64,000 nucleotides of DNA from the NCBI GenBank assembly GCA_963920525.1, contig OY986438.1, positions 122,364,920 to 122,428,919 on the forward strand. The letters run 5' to 3'. This document shows positions 21,880 to 34,707 of this stretch, in pieces. This stretch comes from Dichetophora obliterata. Its lineage: Eukaryota; Arthropoda; Insecta; Diptera; Sciomyzidae. A model generated the notes under the pieces. The model was not told the origin of the DNA. It ran no database searches and saw only the letters and a list, made by a program, of their open reading frames with translations. Position numbers and translations under genes: made by a program. How positions within the stretch are numbered: position 1 is the stretch's first letter; every line of letters begins with the position of its first letter.

Positions 21880-24558
21880 ATAAATTATATATTATAAATT
21901 ATAAATTATAAATTATAAATTATAAATTATAAATTATAAATTATAAATTATAAATTATAAATTATAAATTATAAATTATAAATTATAAATTATAAATTAT
22001 AAATTATAAATTATAAATTATAAATTATAAATTATAAATTATAAATTATAAATTATAAATTATAAATTATAAATTATAAATTATAAATTATAAATTATAA
22101 ATTATAAATTATAAATTATAAATTATAAATTATAAATTATAAATTATAAATTATAAATTATAAATTATAAATTATAAATTATAAATTATAAATTATAAAT
22201 TATAAATTATAAATTTTAAATTATAAATTATAAATTATAAATTATAAATTATAAATTATAAATTATAAATTATAAATTATAAATTATAAATTATAAATTA
22301 TAAATTATAAATTATAAATTATAAATTATAAATTATAAATTATAAATTATAAATTATAAATTATAAATTATAAATTATAAATTATAAATTATAAATTATA
22401 AATTATAAATTATAAATTATAAATTATAAATTATAAATTATAAATTATAAATTATAAATTATAAATTATAAATTATAAATTATAAATTATAAATTATAAA
22501 TTATAAATTATAAATTATAAATTATAAATTATAAATTATAAATTATAAATTATAAATTATAAATTATAAATTATAAATTATAAATTATAAATTATAAATT
22601 ATATATTATAAATTATAAATTATAAATTATAAATTATAAATTATATATTATAAATTATAAATTATAAATTATAAATTATAAATTATAAATTATAAATTAT
22701 AAATTATAAATTATATATTATAAATTATAAATTATAAATTATAAATTATAAATTATAAATTATAAATTATAAATTATAAATTATAAATTATAAATTATAA
22801 ATTATAAATTATAAATTATAAATTATAAATTATAAATTATAAATTATAAATTATAAATTATAAATTATAAATTATAAATTATAAATTATAAATTATAAAT
22901 TATAAATTATAAATTATAAATTATAAATTATAAATTATAAATTATAAATTATAAATTATAAATTATAAATTATAAATTATAAATTATAAATTATAAATTA
23001 CAAATTATAAATTATAAATTATAAATTATAAATTATAAATTATAAATTATAAATTATAAATTATAAATTATAAATTATAAATTATAAATTATAAATTATA
23101 AATTATAAATTATAAATTATAAATTATAAATTATAAATTATAAATTATAAATTATAAATTATAAATTATAAATTATAAATTATAAATTATAAATTATAAA
23201 TTATAAATTATAAATTATAAATTATAAATTATAAATTATAAATTATAAATTATAAATTATAAATTATAAATTATAAATTATAAATTATAAATTATAAATT
23301 ATAAATTATAAATTATAAATTATAAATTATAAATTATAAATTATAAATTATAAATTATAAATTATAAATTATAAATTATAAATTATAAATTATAAATTAT
23401 AAATTATAAATTATAAATTATAAATTATAAATTATAAATTATAAATTATAAATTATAAATTATAAATTATAAATTATAAATTATAAATTATAAATTATAA
23501 ATTATAAATTATAAATTATAAATTATAAATTATAAATTATAAATTATAAATTATAAATTATAAATTATAAATTATAAATTATAAATTATAAATTATAAAT
23601 TATAAATTATAAATTATAAATTATAAATTATAAATTATAAATTATAAATTATAAATTATAAATTATAAATTATAAATTATAAATTATAAATTATAAATTA
23701 TAAATTATAAATTATAAATTATAAATTATAAATTATAAATTATAAATTATAAATTATAAATTATAAATTATAAATTATAAATTATAAATTATAAATTATA
23801 AATTATAAATTATAAATTATAAATTATAAATTATAAATTATAAATTATAAATTATAAATTATAAATTATAAATTATAAATTATAAATTATAAATTATAAA
23901 TTATAAATTATAAATTATAAATTATAAATTATAAATTATAAATTATAAATTATAAATTATAAATTATAAATTATAAATTATAAATTATAAATTATAAATT
24001 ATAAATTATAAATTATAAATTATAAATTATAAATTATAAATTATAAATTATAAATTATAAATTATAAATTATAAATTATAAATTATAAATTATAAATTAT
24101 AAATTATAAATTATAAATTATAAATTATAAATTATAAATTATAAATTATAAATTATAAATTATAAATTATAAATTATAAATTATAAATTATAAATTATAA
24201 ATTATAAATTATAAATTATAAATTATAAATTATAAATTATAAATTATAAATTATAAATTATAAATTATAAATTATAAATTATAAATTATAAATTATAAAT
24301 TATAAATTATAAATTATAAATTATAAATTATAAATTATAAATTATAAATTATAAATTATAAATTATAAATTATAAATTATAAATTATAAATTATAAATTA
24401 TAAATTATAAATTATAAATTATAAATTATAAATTATAAATTATAAATTATAAATTATAAATTATAAATTATAAATTATAAATTATAAATTATAAATTATA
24501 AATTAAAAATTATAAATTATAAATTATAAATTATATATTATTAACTATAAATTATAAA
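21880..24558. repeat. (ATAAATT)n heptanucleotide array, about 2.7 kb
   Basis: About 380 head-to-tail copies of a 7-bp unit (ATAAATT) with very few changes. Visible variants are TTTTAAA near 22214, TATATATT at about 22602, 22643 and 22713, one CAAATTA near 23000 and AAAAATT near 24505. The unit contains the self-complementary AATT, so each strand can fold. It lies in the axotactin intron between exons 4 and 5. No reading frame is open because every phase hits TAA. Confidence 0.97.
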
Positions 24559-25652
24559 AAATCTACATCTATGTATAAAACAAAATAATAAAAAGCGTCT
24601 GTTTCTCTCCGCTGCGCATAATTTCAAACAAGCTTAGTTGCTTTTTTTTTTAAATATATATGATTACAATGTGATGGTAATAGACAAAAATTAATTTAAA
24701 AAACATTTAAATACATTTAAAAAGAAAAAGGGAAAGAGAAATTAAATAAAATTTCGCTCACGCTTATGTAAGAGTAAGAGAGAATGTTCGAATGCTCATA
24801 TCCGTCCACTTAATGGCTTATGCTCAGCAAACTTAGTGAATGTAAGCCTGCGTAAGTAAATGTTTACTATGTAAAAGCTACAGACTGAGATTTCTGCATA
24901 GAAAGCTGTTTTTGTAAACATTGTGAAAAAATTTTGCAATAGGTAGCGCTTAACAATAACATTTAACAAAACCGAATAACTTGACACATATCAAAGCTAG
25001 GATCTTGAAATTTAAAATTGAAATTTCATCAAAGTTGTTATCAAAGTCAATCCCCACAAATAATAAAAGTGGCAAAAGAAAAGGGTGCGTGGCACCCCCT
25101 ATAGAACTTCAACACCTTTAAAATATATTTTGCGTTTTTGAAAGAACAATGAATTATATTTTTATATACTAATAATATAAACAACAAATGTGGGCGAGAT
25201 TGGGAAAAAATACGTGACACCACCCATACATCTCCAAAACCAAAAAGTCGAGTACTCAAAAACTAAACTTCGGATTGAGTTTAAACTTTTGGAATATATT
25301 AAGTTTAAATGTTAAAAAATAAATTTATTTAAATCTCACAATTGTTCAGATGAGTTCAAAAGAAACGCGTCAAAATAAAACGATTAGGCAATGCGTGGCA
25401 GCAGGGGTGAATTCTTAAAAAACTTAACACTTTAATTAAATATACTTACTATAAAAACTTTGAAATGAAAACACCCTAAAAATTCGACTTAGCAAACATA
25501 TGATATTTTAAAACTTTTTTTATAAAAATCACACCAGTTAAATAGTCACATTAAGTTTACACTTTATTTACATAGTCGTGCTTTTTAAGTTATTCTTAAC
25601 CACATTTTAAACTTTTGTTCTACAGTGCATATTAAATCTGAAAGCTACTTAC
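24559..25652. other. intron; possible decayed Helitron-type internal repeats
   Basis: GCGTGGCA-like words occur at about 25087, 25208 (CGTGACA) and 25394, reminiscent of the 141-bp repeats at 56 kb, but too decayed for a firm call. Otherwise nothing is seen. Confidence 0.25.
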
Positions 25653-25788
25653 CGCCCACTAGCACCACTGATGGTAAGTTCGTCGAAACACCGTAATTGG
25701 TGTCGTGATTCAGGCCCTTTAAATATACTTCTTCTTGACTATTATCAACTCTGGCTATTAATCTGGCGCCATGAACATCGATGCGTAC
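25653..25788 (-). CDS. axo: axotactin-like, coding exon 4: laminin-G domain, middle
   Basis: The exon starts at VRIDVHGARLIARVDN, which continues directly from WHSVM of the previous exon and completes the usual laminin-G strand 'WHxVxVxxxGxxxxxxVD'. The acceptor is AATACAG and the donor GTAAGT. The length is 136 bp (phase 0 to phase 1). The end, SVVLVGG, is the typical 'lyiGG' turn of laminin-G, split by the intron. The exon is small (45 codons) and isolated, with about 10 kb of repeat-filled intron after it. Confidence 0.83.
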
Positions 25789-26937
25789 CTGTATTTCAAA
25801 TGAATAAAAAAACAAAAAAAAAACAGTCATTAGGTGAGTACAAGAGAGAGAGAGAGAGAGAGAGTGAGAGGGAGAAGGAGAAAAGAAAGAGAAGAGACAA
25901 AGAAAGGCAATCAAAAACTACTATAAATAATGTGGTGAATAGGAATTAGAGCAAGCTAGAGAAGCATGCTAGTTTTGAGCTGGAGATTGTAGTCAAGCCG
26001 TTTGCAATTGAAATCAGTTCAAAACTTCGTTAAGATGAATGTTTGAATGCTTGTACATTATGGGGGATTTATGCGACTTATGGTGATTCAGGATAACACA
26101 TCCAAAAACACACACTCAGACAAAAAAGAATGCCAACACGCAACACAAATTCAAATGAAATTGAAGAATTATTAGAAAATGCGTTTTGCAGCAGTCAAAA
26201 TAGGCGTAATGGTAGTAGCTGGGAGCAAAGGCAGAAATATGAGAACTTTTTCAACATAACTGTGCATATGAGCAGTTTAAGAGATACCAACATGAAGTTA
26301 CAATGAGAGATTGAGAGGGAAAGCGATAAGATAAAGTGCAGAAACAAAGCGTTAGCGGAAGCGTCTGGAACATAGAACATCAATAGCTCGTTATTGATGT
26401 GGATGTTGATGATGATGATGCTCCCGTTGTTGTTGGCGATGTTACCAGTTTCGGTGTTTTTCTGTTGCTTTTTATAGTGTTTTTGTGTTGTGGTTTTGGT
26501 GCTTAGCTGTGGTTTCGTTGCCATCAATTCGGTAACCAATGCCCACAGGCATTACCACAGCTAGTTATAAATCAGATTGAAACATGAATGCCTCGTTTTT
26601 GTAATGGAAAAATAATGATCACTGCTTTTGTGCGTTAAAAGTCAGAAGCTGAAAGCAGATTTCATTAATGCTTCTTTTAAAAAATTCAATATTAACATTT
26701 ACAATCATTACAATCATTACAATCATTACAATCATTACAATAATTTACAACATTTACAAAAGGAACTGTAAAAATGACAGCATTGAAATCTTTATCTCAA
26801 CTTTGAACAAGATAGGCAAGCAAATTTTAATATAATTGAAAATTAACTGCATAACTAGGCAACAAATAGTGTCTTAAATAGTGTTTAATGAAAAGCTTGA
26901 AATATAAAACAATTTGTTGTGTCTTGTTGACACTTAC
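25789..26937. repeat. intron 3-4 with (GA)n and a 9-bp tandem repeat
   Basis: A (GA)n run lies at about 25845-25875, followed by GA-rich sequence to 25910. The 9-bp unit ACAATCATT is repeated four to five times at 26701-26745. The open frame at 26195-26539 is intronic and not coding in pattern. Confidence 0.6.
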
Positions 26938-27157
26938 CATCACGCTGTGCCATTCATCCCGATTGAGCCCCTCTCCCACCGTAACACTGGTTGAATGTTT
27001 ACCAAAGACGTGTGCTACCTTTAGCTGGCCTTTCTCTACAATCACGTATAGTGCGTATGGATCCAGATCAATGCGTTCGGGGTTCTTGACATTGTGATAT
27101 ACGAGCAGACCGTGAGGCAAACGTGTTCGAAATTGAAATGAGATCTCGCGACAAAGT
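26938..27157 (-). CDS. axo: axotactin-like, coding exon 3: laminin-G domain, first half
   Basis: The acceptor is TTTTTAG and the donor GTAAGT. The exon opens with one base completing an Arg codon begun in the previous exon and ends in phase 0 after ...DEWHSVM. The translation has the laminin-G signature strands: ISFQFRTRLPHGLLVY, then YALYVIVEKGQLKV, then LNRDEWHSV. The fold is a calcium-dependent or protein-binding beta-sandwich found in neurexins and laminins. All 73 codons are open. Codon use and base composition stand out from the surrounding AT-rich intron. Confidence 0.85.
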
Positions 27158-27959
27158 CTAAAAATTCAAATATATAAAATTATTATAACAATTTCCAAAA
27201 TAGTTTTTTTTTTTACCCAAAACTTCTAGAGAACCCATGAGATAAATGGAATTTGCTGCTTTTTTTATTTTCTTCGCTTCCCACCCATTTTCCGTTAGAT
27301 TTGCAATAACAAAAAAAAAACTGGATGGTGGAAATGGGGAAAAACCAAGGCTTCCTGTGGTTTTAGTGGGCCTTTAAAAATGGGGCATGACTTAATTACT
27401 TCTAAAATAACAATTTAACGCTGGAAAGTATGCATGTTTAAATTTGAATCGGTTAAAATCATAATTTTGAAGAAAGCTCACAACTCTCGTTAATTTATAT
27501 ACAGAGATATTTTAGGTCAATTAACATCATGTTGATTTTAAGGGGAGTGAGTATTTTTAAAGCAATACACAATGTACTTTTTTTGATGGTGGCTGGTCAA
27601 AGGAAATATTTGGATATATTAAAATATCCAATAAAATATATCCAAATATAAAACCATATTGGAAATTTCCAAATATGGAAATATTATATGGAAATAAATT
27701 TGGATATATCAATTCATTATAATTTTTTTACATGATCTTTTTACGAAGTACGAGTAGAATAGAGATAATAGCCCAAATAAAAATAAATTAAATTGCATCC
27801 ATGGATGTTCATATGCAGAGTGCGCAATCTTTTCGGTCGGTATGTGAATATTTAATAACTTGAAAAAACAGTTGATTTCCATATGTATAGAATTTTAATG
27901 TAATGTGGTCCTTTACAATTCATTTGGACTAGTTTTTGAGCACAACATCTATCAATTAG
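27158..27959. other. intron, AT-rich, with clustered inverted words
   Basis: At 27600-27720 the words TTTGGATATAT, ATATATCCAAATA, GGAAATTTCC and CCAAATATGG form overlapping inverted repeats. No coding signal. Confidence 0.4.
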
Positions 27960-28465
27960 TTGCCTCTATAGGCCAAAGCAAAATATGCCCTTTTTGTTGC
28001 GTTTTTCATAACTTTTTCTAGCAGTCGATGATTTTTTCACGAATGTTTGCATTGAGCTCGTCAATGGTCTGAGGCTTGCTGGCGTACACTTTGATTTTCA
28101 AATAACCCTATAAAACGAAGTTCGGAGCAGTCAAATCTTGAGTTCTGGGTTGCCAGTTAATGTCGCCATATTTATGGCATCACACGTCCAGGAAATTTTC
28201 GTTGCGAAAACTGCATTGTTCGGTTTGCAGTGTGACATGGCGCACCGTCTCGTTGAAACCAGTAACTGTCCAGACCTTATTCACACGTTTGTGCGCAGAC
28301 ATAACGAGCCAACATCCAGCGATATCGATTCCTATCAATTGTTTCGCCTTTTCCAAAGAAAAATGGCGCATTGTTTCGGTGTGAAGAGATTCATCGTTAC
28401 TATTGTACTGAATTAAATCTTTAAAAAACTGCCTACTCAAGTCATTGTCAAATTTATTCAATGCT
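27960..28465 (-). pseudogene. mariner DD41D-group transposase relic, C-terminal half
   Basis: Minus-strand translation in shifting frames gives IDRNRYRWML, then WFQRDGAPCHTA (second catalytic Asp), FPGRVM, then YGDINWQPRTQDLTAPNFVL with a stop replacing Trp, and GYLKIKVYASKPQTIDELNA. This is the same order as the intact copy at 45684-46769. The third catalytic Asp (PLD) is Asn here (APN). At least two frameshifts and several stops are present, so the copy is dead. Confidence 0.7.
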
Positions 28466-28607
28466 TACATACTGAAATATGGCACACCCTGTGCCATTTT
28501 CACAGGGTTCTCCCAAATTTGCGATTTTTGGTCAAGAAATTTGTTAATGGAAGATACATATATCATTAAATATCTTCGCTAGAACACTTTTGATTTTTTT
28601 TTTGTTA
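28466..28607. other. spacer, nothing recognised
   Basis: AT-rich intron sequence between the mariner relic and the CACGGA element. Confidence 0.3.
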
Positions 28608-28967
28608 CACGGAAAAAAAAAATATTCTTATATTACGCAAATAGTTTACTTGACTAAAGAAAATTTAGTGGCAATCAAAGGAGTCTTTGGGATCAATTAA
28701 AGTCTTTAAAGATTTGTCTAGAATTCGCAAATTTTAAGAGGGATTTGAGAAATATTTTGGCTACATCTTTTAGTTACAGGAACGTCGATAAGCCTAGGTA
28801 TTTTAGTCTTGATTTGAGTAGGGCGGATCATGTGTATAGTAGGTGCTCTAGTGTCTCCATCATACCTGGTTCCTTGTACTTCCTCTAAAAACTAAAGTTA
28901 AGAAAAAATTTTATAATGAGCATCTAAAATTGATTAAAATAAATGATTGCTTGAAACAAGAATAAAA

Positions 28968-29235
28968 AACTTCATTCTAGAACCGCGGTTTCAATTCCCA
29001 GCTCAGACAGAAAGTTTTTTCAATTGAATTAATTTTTCTGTTCGGTCGTTACCTCTCTGCAGACAATGGCAAGCCTCAGAGAGCACAAACTGCCATGTAA
29101 AGCTTCTTGAGAACATAAACCGTTCGGAGTCGACATTAAACTCGTAGGTCCAGTTCTCGATCATTTGTGTTCAAACATTTAATAACACGCACAACATAAT
29201 TGATCAATAGAAGCTCGGTCAAAGTCCTTTCTAGG
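28968..29235 (+). repeat. SINE-like repeat of tephritid type, diverged
   Basis: It begins with a B-box-like segment (CGCGGTTTCAATTCCCAG). The body has CTCTCTGCAGACAATGGCAA, CTGCCATG, CCGTTCGGAGTCG, GTAGGTCC and AAGCTCGGTC in order. I recognise this order from memory as a repeat abundant in tephritid fly genomes; it was not checked by search. Confidence 0.5.
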
Positions 29236-29294
29236 GCTGAAATGGCCTATTTATAATATATTATGAATTGGTTAAGTATTCAGAAAATTGTATA

Positions 29295-30431
29295 CACTCA
29301 GAAAAAAGTTTATCGGAATATGAGAAAAAAGGCATCATATTAAGTGAAAAATGGTATTGACTTTGCTCCAGAGAATGCATTTCTCTAAATGTGATCCCAA
29401 AAATTCCCTAAAAATGGCAAAAAGATTTCATGAAAATGAGATATATTTTCTCATTAATAAAAGACACCTTCTCTTTAATAGAAAAATATATCTTTATAAT
29501 AGGTTCAACCGTTCTCTTTATTGTGTAAATTTTTCCCGAAAACAGAGAAATATTTATTTAATTTTAATAAATGTTTTCTTTAAGTTGCGTTTACAGTTTC
29601 TCACAAAAAATAACACTTTCTTTAAAAGAAAGATACATTTTCTTAACATTGATAAATCATATTTATTTATTGCGTACATTTTTCTTTAAAACACAGAAGT
29701 ATATCTGCAATTACGATTAAAAAATTATTTTTGTAAAGCGTTTGTTTTAACTCAGTTCTACGCAAAGTAGAAGTATTAATATCAAATTGTGATTCGGTTT
29801 TAAAAATATTAGTTAAAAATGTGTTAAGAGGTATAATTATTGTTGTGACATTGTTTTTCGGTACTCTTTATAAATATTCCAGAAATTTATTCTGAAAAAC
29901 GATTTTGTAAATGCATCCAAAGAAACAGTAGTAATAAACAACATCACTTTGTGTAGCTATGTTAAGTGAAAAAACCTTTTGAAGGAACAATCGTCATAAT
30001 ATGCTCAATATGCAACACTTGCTTTTCACAACATTACTCAATTGCTCTCACGCTTCCTTTTTTTTTCGTACCTCATTCAATATAAGAAAAATATATCGAT
30101 TTTTGAGAAGAAGCCTTTTTAATTTTTGAGAAAGGATTTGTTGTTACTGAAGAAAATATTTCGCATAGTGAATTATTTATCAACAATAGAGAACATTTTT
30201 CATTTTCTAAAAATTTTTTTCTATAAATGAGATTTTTTCAGTGAGAGAAAAATACTTATCATTAATAGAGACATGAAATATTTCCATTTCCCACAAAGAG
30301 GGAAATATTTCTTCGAATAAGTGAAAATTTATTATAATTGTAGTAAATTTTATTTGAAATGAAGAAAATTTCTATTATCGAAAAAAGAGAAATTTTTTAT
30401 CACAAAGAGATAGGTGTTTTTTTTCTGAGTG
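29295..30431. mobile_element. 1137-bp MITE with CACTCAGAAAAAA ends and TA duplication
   Basis: The left end TA|CACTCAGAAAAAA matches the right end TTTTTTTTCTGAGTG|TA. The interior is full of GAGAAA/TTTCTC words in both orientations. The 112-codon open frame (29351-29689) is a Lys/Phe-rich translation of this simple sequence and I do not call it a gene. Confidence 0.65.
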
Positions 30432-31589
30432 TACTCGAATCAAACAAATTATTCTCAATTCAAGGAAGCAGTCACTTTTTCACTTTTCAGCATTAAGCTC
30501 AAATATAATTCTAAAAAATTATATATTTTTCAATAAATATTTGTTTCAAGTATACCTTTAACAATATAAAAGGTTGGAATATGAGTTATGTGTCAAAAAG
30601 TTCAGTCTAGATTTAAAAATGTATCTACCTTGAAAAAATTTCTAGACCCAAAATCAAAAATTTTAGAGTATATACGAAAGGCCAAGCATGGAGTTGTACT
30701 TATTTGTTTCAGGATCTCTACAATTTTCGTAAAAAGAGTTTTGACTTTTTTTTGTATAATCATGTAAAAAAATTCAGAAAAAAGCGATTATTAAAAAATT
30801 AGCCCATCGATTTTTGATACTTTTGTATATTTTTTTACAGTACAAGAAACGCACCACAGGTAACCCAGGCATTATTTCATTCAAATCGAAAAAACAGTTG
30901 TATTTCAATTTATTGGAAAATGGTTTGCTTGTGCGATTTTTGGTAATAATGCAATTTTGGTACATTGGAGAGGAAGGTGTAATAAATTGTGTGTCTTACT
31001 GTAAAGTTTTTGTAAATTCATAAATCACATTAATTTTTAGTGCGACTAATGAAAAAAAAAATTCGATTGTGATTTTTTGGAAATGACCAAAGAATCAGGT
31101 ATCAAGCAAGCAAAGGCAAAACGAAAAGAAAGCGAAATTAAAAAAAAAACTTGTTGATGCAACCTTTTACTCTATAAAGTTTTTGCATGAAGCTGAAATG
31201 CAATTCTAAGATTATAATATAAATTTTTTTTTAATTATAAAAACAATATATAAAGGAAAATAAATTTTTCAAATCAATCAAACTGTTCGAGTTCTCTGTA
31301 AATTTTTTATATGAATCAAGCAAATTTTTCTCACTTCATGGAAATATCAGGCTTGAATCAAGAAAAAATAGTTTCTTGAGTTTTCAGCAAATGTTTCTTG
31401 AATTAAACATTTTTAACTTTATATCATGCGTTTTAAGTTTGCTTAATTCAAGCAAAATATTGGTTAAATAGATAAATTTATGCTTGAGACACTCATTGCT
31501 TGATTCAAGCATAAAATTATTGATTTTTTCTCTCCGTGATTAATACAAAATAAATGCAATTCTTTTTAACTATTTTTTTGTGCGGGTGT

Positions 31590-31880
31590 TTTTTATACAG
31601 TGATACAACTTTGAATTAGCATCACTGCTTTATTTGACCACCCATTTAACAGCTGGTAGTTGTTTTTTGTTTAGTTTTGCTTTGACATTTCATCATAAAT
31701 CGACTTACACCAGAGCAACGAGTGCAAATTGTGGAAATTTTTAATCAAAACAATGGTTCTGTTCGTCAAACTTATCGTGCGCTTCATCCATTTTCGTCCT
31801 TCAGAGCTGCTAATTCGAAGAACAATAGATCGTTTTCGGGCCACATTTACTGTTACTGATAATGTTACTGATAATTGGGA
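31590..31880 (+). pseudogene. mariner DD41D-group 5' fragment
   Basis: Nearly identical to the start of the relic at 33077: leader TATACAGTGATACAACTTTG, then coding for LTPEQRVQIVEIFNQNNGS (N-terminal helix-turn-helix). It has a short internal deletion after 'CATCCATTTT' and ends about 60 codons in. The rest of the transposase is missing. Confidence 0.75.
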
Positions 31881-33076
31881 CACATTATTTGTTTAAGTGT
31901 TTTTGTTGCGAGACATTTAAATGGTGGCAATATGAATATCTATTTTTAAAAGAATTGTTGGGGATAAAAAATTAATAGAACCTGGTCTTATATTTGGCAC
32001 CTCTAGAGGTCACACTGGCGTGCCATGTAAAATTTTTGTGAAACTAAAGGTATTTGTGGCCTGTATCAGCGAGTGCAAAAATTGTATTGGAATGAGGGAA
32101 TGAGCTTATACCATTACAAAAACTTCTTAAAGAGAAAAATTATATGAGTGAAAAGCAGAAATACAAAAACTATTGTTCAACTTAGTTTATTTGAGGAGCT
32201 CAATCTTAAAGCGATAACTATACAAGTTGGATGAAAAACATTTGATCGCTATGAACATTTAACAAAGGAGCGCTCATGTTTTTTATCTTCATGAGTGGGG
32301 AAATTAAGGTGAATCCTACGCCAAATGAATAATATTTATCCGAAGTATCTTTAGCAAACCCTGCATTAAGTCATGTAGTTGTTGTTTACAACTTATTCGA
32401 TCAGTTACAAATCTCTATCACGGCTGTACAATGGGTTAATGTATTATCACTGCCAAATTGCAATATGAGGTATATTTTATATTAGTTAATTTATGAAAAG
32501 TTACTTAAATTAGGTTTTTGAACAGAAACCACGCTCTAGATCGAAAGGTGTTTGTTCAAACCAGGCATACTTCTAAAAATAAGACCTCTAAATCTTGTAT
32601 ACAGCCCACCCGATTTTCGTAAGTAAATGCTTTGAAAGGTCATTATATCATTACATAAAAAATATGTAGCATAAGCTACAGTGATGTGCAAAGATATAGG
32701 AACATGAGTATTTTTTTATTTAAATCTGCATGAATTGTGTCCAAGGTGCCCGAGATATAGCATTAATTCTCTCGGTTGGTGATTTTCCATGATTATTTGA
32801 GTAAAAACTGCAAGGATGATGGTTACCCCCTCCCCCTTTGGGAGCTAGAGAGGAAAAACTGAAAAATATGTGTCGATACATTTTACTCCATATTTAGTGC
32901 ATATTTTATCCTATTTCCGTAGTTTATAACTTGTTGAGAAGTAAATCAAATTAACATTAAGTTTTTTATAAAACATTTGGCATAAAGTCACATTTAAGAA
33001 AGTTATGAGCAACTAAATTGCAAAAAATTTTGAATTCAACTTTGATAATAAATATCTCAAATCTTTATATAAAGTG
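31881..33076. other. intron, nothing recognised
   Basis: No open frame of note, and no repeat of known class apart from AT-rich simple sequence. Confidence 0.4.
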
Positions 33077-34265
33077 TGTTTTTTATACAGTGATACAACT
33101 TTGAGTTGGCATCACTGCTTTATTTGACCACCCATTTAACAGCTAGTATTTGCTTTTTGTTTAGTTTTGCTTTGACATTTTATCATAAATCGACTTACAC
33201 CAGAGCAACGAGTGCAAATTGTGAAAATTTTTAATCAAAACAATGGTTCCAATCGTCAAACTTATCGTGCACTTCGTCCATTTTATGGCGTACATAATCG
33301 TCCTTCAGAGCTGCTAATTCAAAGAACAATAGATCGTTTTTGGACCGCATTTACTGTTACTGATAATGTGAATCCCGTGAGATGCCGAACAGTGCGCACT
33401 GAAGAATCTGTAGCCGCTGTACAGGAAAGCATTGAAGATGATTTCAATTCGTCGCCGTTCTCAGCAACTGGGGTTGTGTCCTTCCGCTTTAAGGAAGATT
33501 TTACGAAAAGATCTTGGCTTAAAAACTTTCAAGATTCAACTTGTGCAGGAATTAAAGCCCAACGACCATCGTATGCGCCACCAATTCGGCGAATAGGCTG
33601 AAGCACAAATTGATATTGATTTTGAATTTCCATGGAAAATTTTATTTTCCGATGAAGCCCATTTTTGCTTGAATGGGTACGTAAATAAACAGAATTGTCT
33701 TATTTGGAATGAGGAGAATCCACAAGCTTTTGTCGAAACACCATAACATCCACAGAAAATTACTGTTTGGTGCGCTTTATGGGCTGGCGGAGTCATTGGC
33801 CCATATGTCTTCAAAAACGATGATGGTCAGAATGTTACTATCAATGATGTACGGTATAGGATCATGATTCGAAGTTTTTTCGTACCTCAATTAGCTGGCA
33901 TTAATCTTGCTGATATGTGGTTCCAACATGATGGAGCCACATGTCACACAGCAGGCGCTACAATTGATTTACTCAAGGAAACTTTTGACGAAAAAATAAT
34001 TTCATGAAATGGCCCAATGCATTGGCCCCCATGATCGTGTGGTTTAACCCCATTGGATTATTTTCTTTGGGGTTATGTAAAATCACTTGTCTAAGTCGAT
34101 AAACCACAAACACTTGAACACCTGGAAATCAACATTCGAAGAGTTATCGGCGAGATACGGCCGCAAATGCAGCGAAAAGTTTATAAAAATTGATGTTCCA
34201 GATTGCGCCTTGTACGCGCCAGCCGTGGCGGCCACATGGCCGAAATCATATTTAAACGTTAATGT
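33077..34265 (+). pseudogene. mariner DD41D-group transposase, full-length relic
   Basis: Coding similarity starts near 33188 (LTPEQRVQIVKIF), runs open to 33600, then continues in another frame. Motifs are ILFSDEAHFCLNGYVNKQNC (33638-33697), NLADMWFQHDGATCHTAG (about 33904-33957), a remnant of PPRSCDLTPLDYFLWGYVKS (34027-34086) and a C-terminus ASRGGHMAEIIFKR ending near 34259. The second and third Asp are present with 41 residues between them. In-frame stops replace Gln/Arg/Trp at several sites (for example 33743, 34004 and 34033), and one frameshift falls after about 33460. Inactive. Confidence 0.8.
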
Positions 34266-34700
34266 CATAAAGTGTCTAACTGTTGTTAGTGACATAACCT
34301 TTTCAGACCTGACGCTAAGCTACTGAGAATTTTTTTATGATTTTTTGGAGTAAATGGTATTTATATGATATGAAAACATATTCAATGCCTAAATTTTGAT
34401 ATTTTCATATTCTTCAAGGAATTTCAACAAACGAAAGTTTGCACTGAAAGTATATTTTTTTGCATCAAATGTTGTCAAATCATTTGACATTTTAAAATAT
34501 TTTATTTTTTTAGTTAAAATGTGTCAACTTCACTAAAATTGCGGTATAGTATTTTAGTATATGAAAATACCACTAACTTCTACGACTCATTTAAAAAAAA
34601 AATTAAATGTGACGCAAGAATTTCGTGAAAATTTAAGAAGCTACAAAATTAACAGATAAACAATATGAAAGGCAGACATAAACAATAACCTGCGCAATCG
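34266..34700. other. intron, nothing recognised
   Basis: AT-rich flank between the mariner relic and the hairpin. Confidence 0.4.
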
Positions 34701-34707
34701 ATGAGAA

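Larger units (their letters stand above)
28608..31538. mobile_element. possible composite element with CACGGA(A)n ends
   Basis: The left end is CACGGAAAAAAAAAA and the right end GATTTTTTCTCTCCGTG, an imperfect short inverted repeat. The interior outside nested insertions holds many copies of CTTGAATCAAG-like words in both orientations (28950, 30430-30465, 31310-31515). It contains the SINE-like repeat and the MITE at 29295. The ends could be coincidental in AT-rich DNA, and no clean target duplication is seen. Confidence 0.35.

Noticed and set aside
24980..25420. Another Helitron internal-repeat copy
   Set aside because: Only three weak GCGTGGCA-like words at uneven spacing, and no TC or CTAG ends.
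28138..28461. Overlapping open frames of 74-93 codons
   Set aside because: They are out-of-frame readings of a mariner relic. The true motifs (WFQRDGAPCHTA) appear in another minus-strand frame.
29351..29689. 112-codon Lys/Phe/Asn-rich open frame
   Set aside because: It is a translation of the word-filled core of the MITE at 29295, with no domain and biased simple composition.
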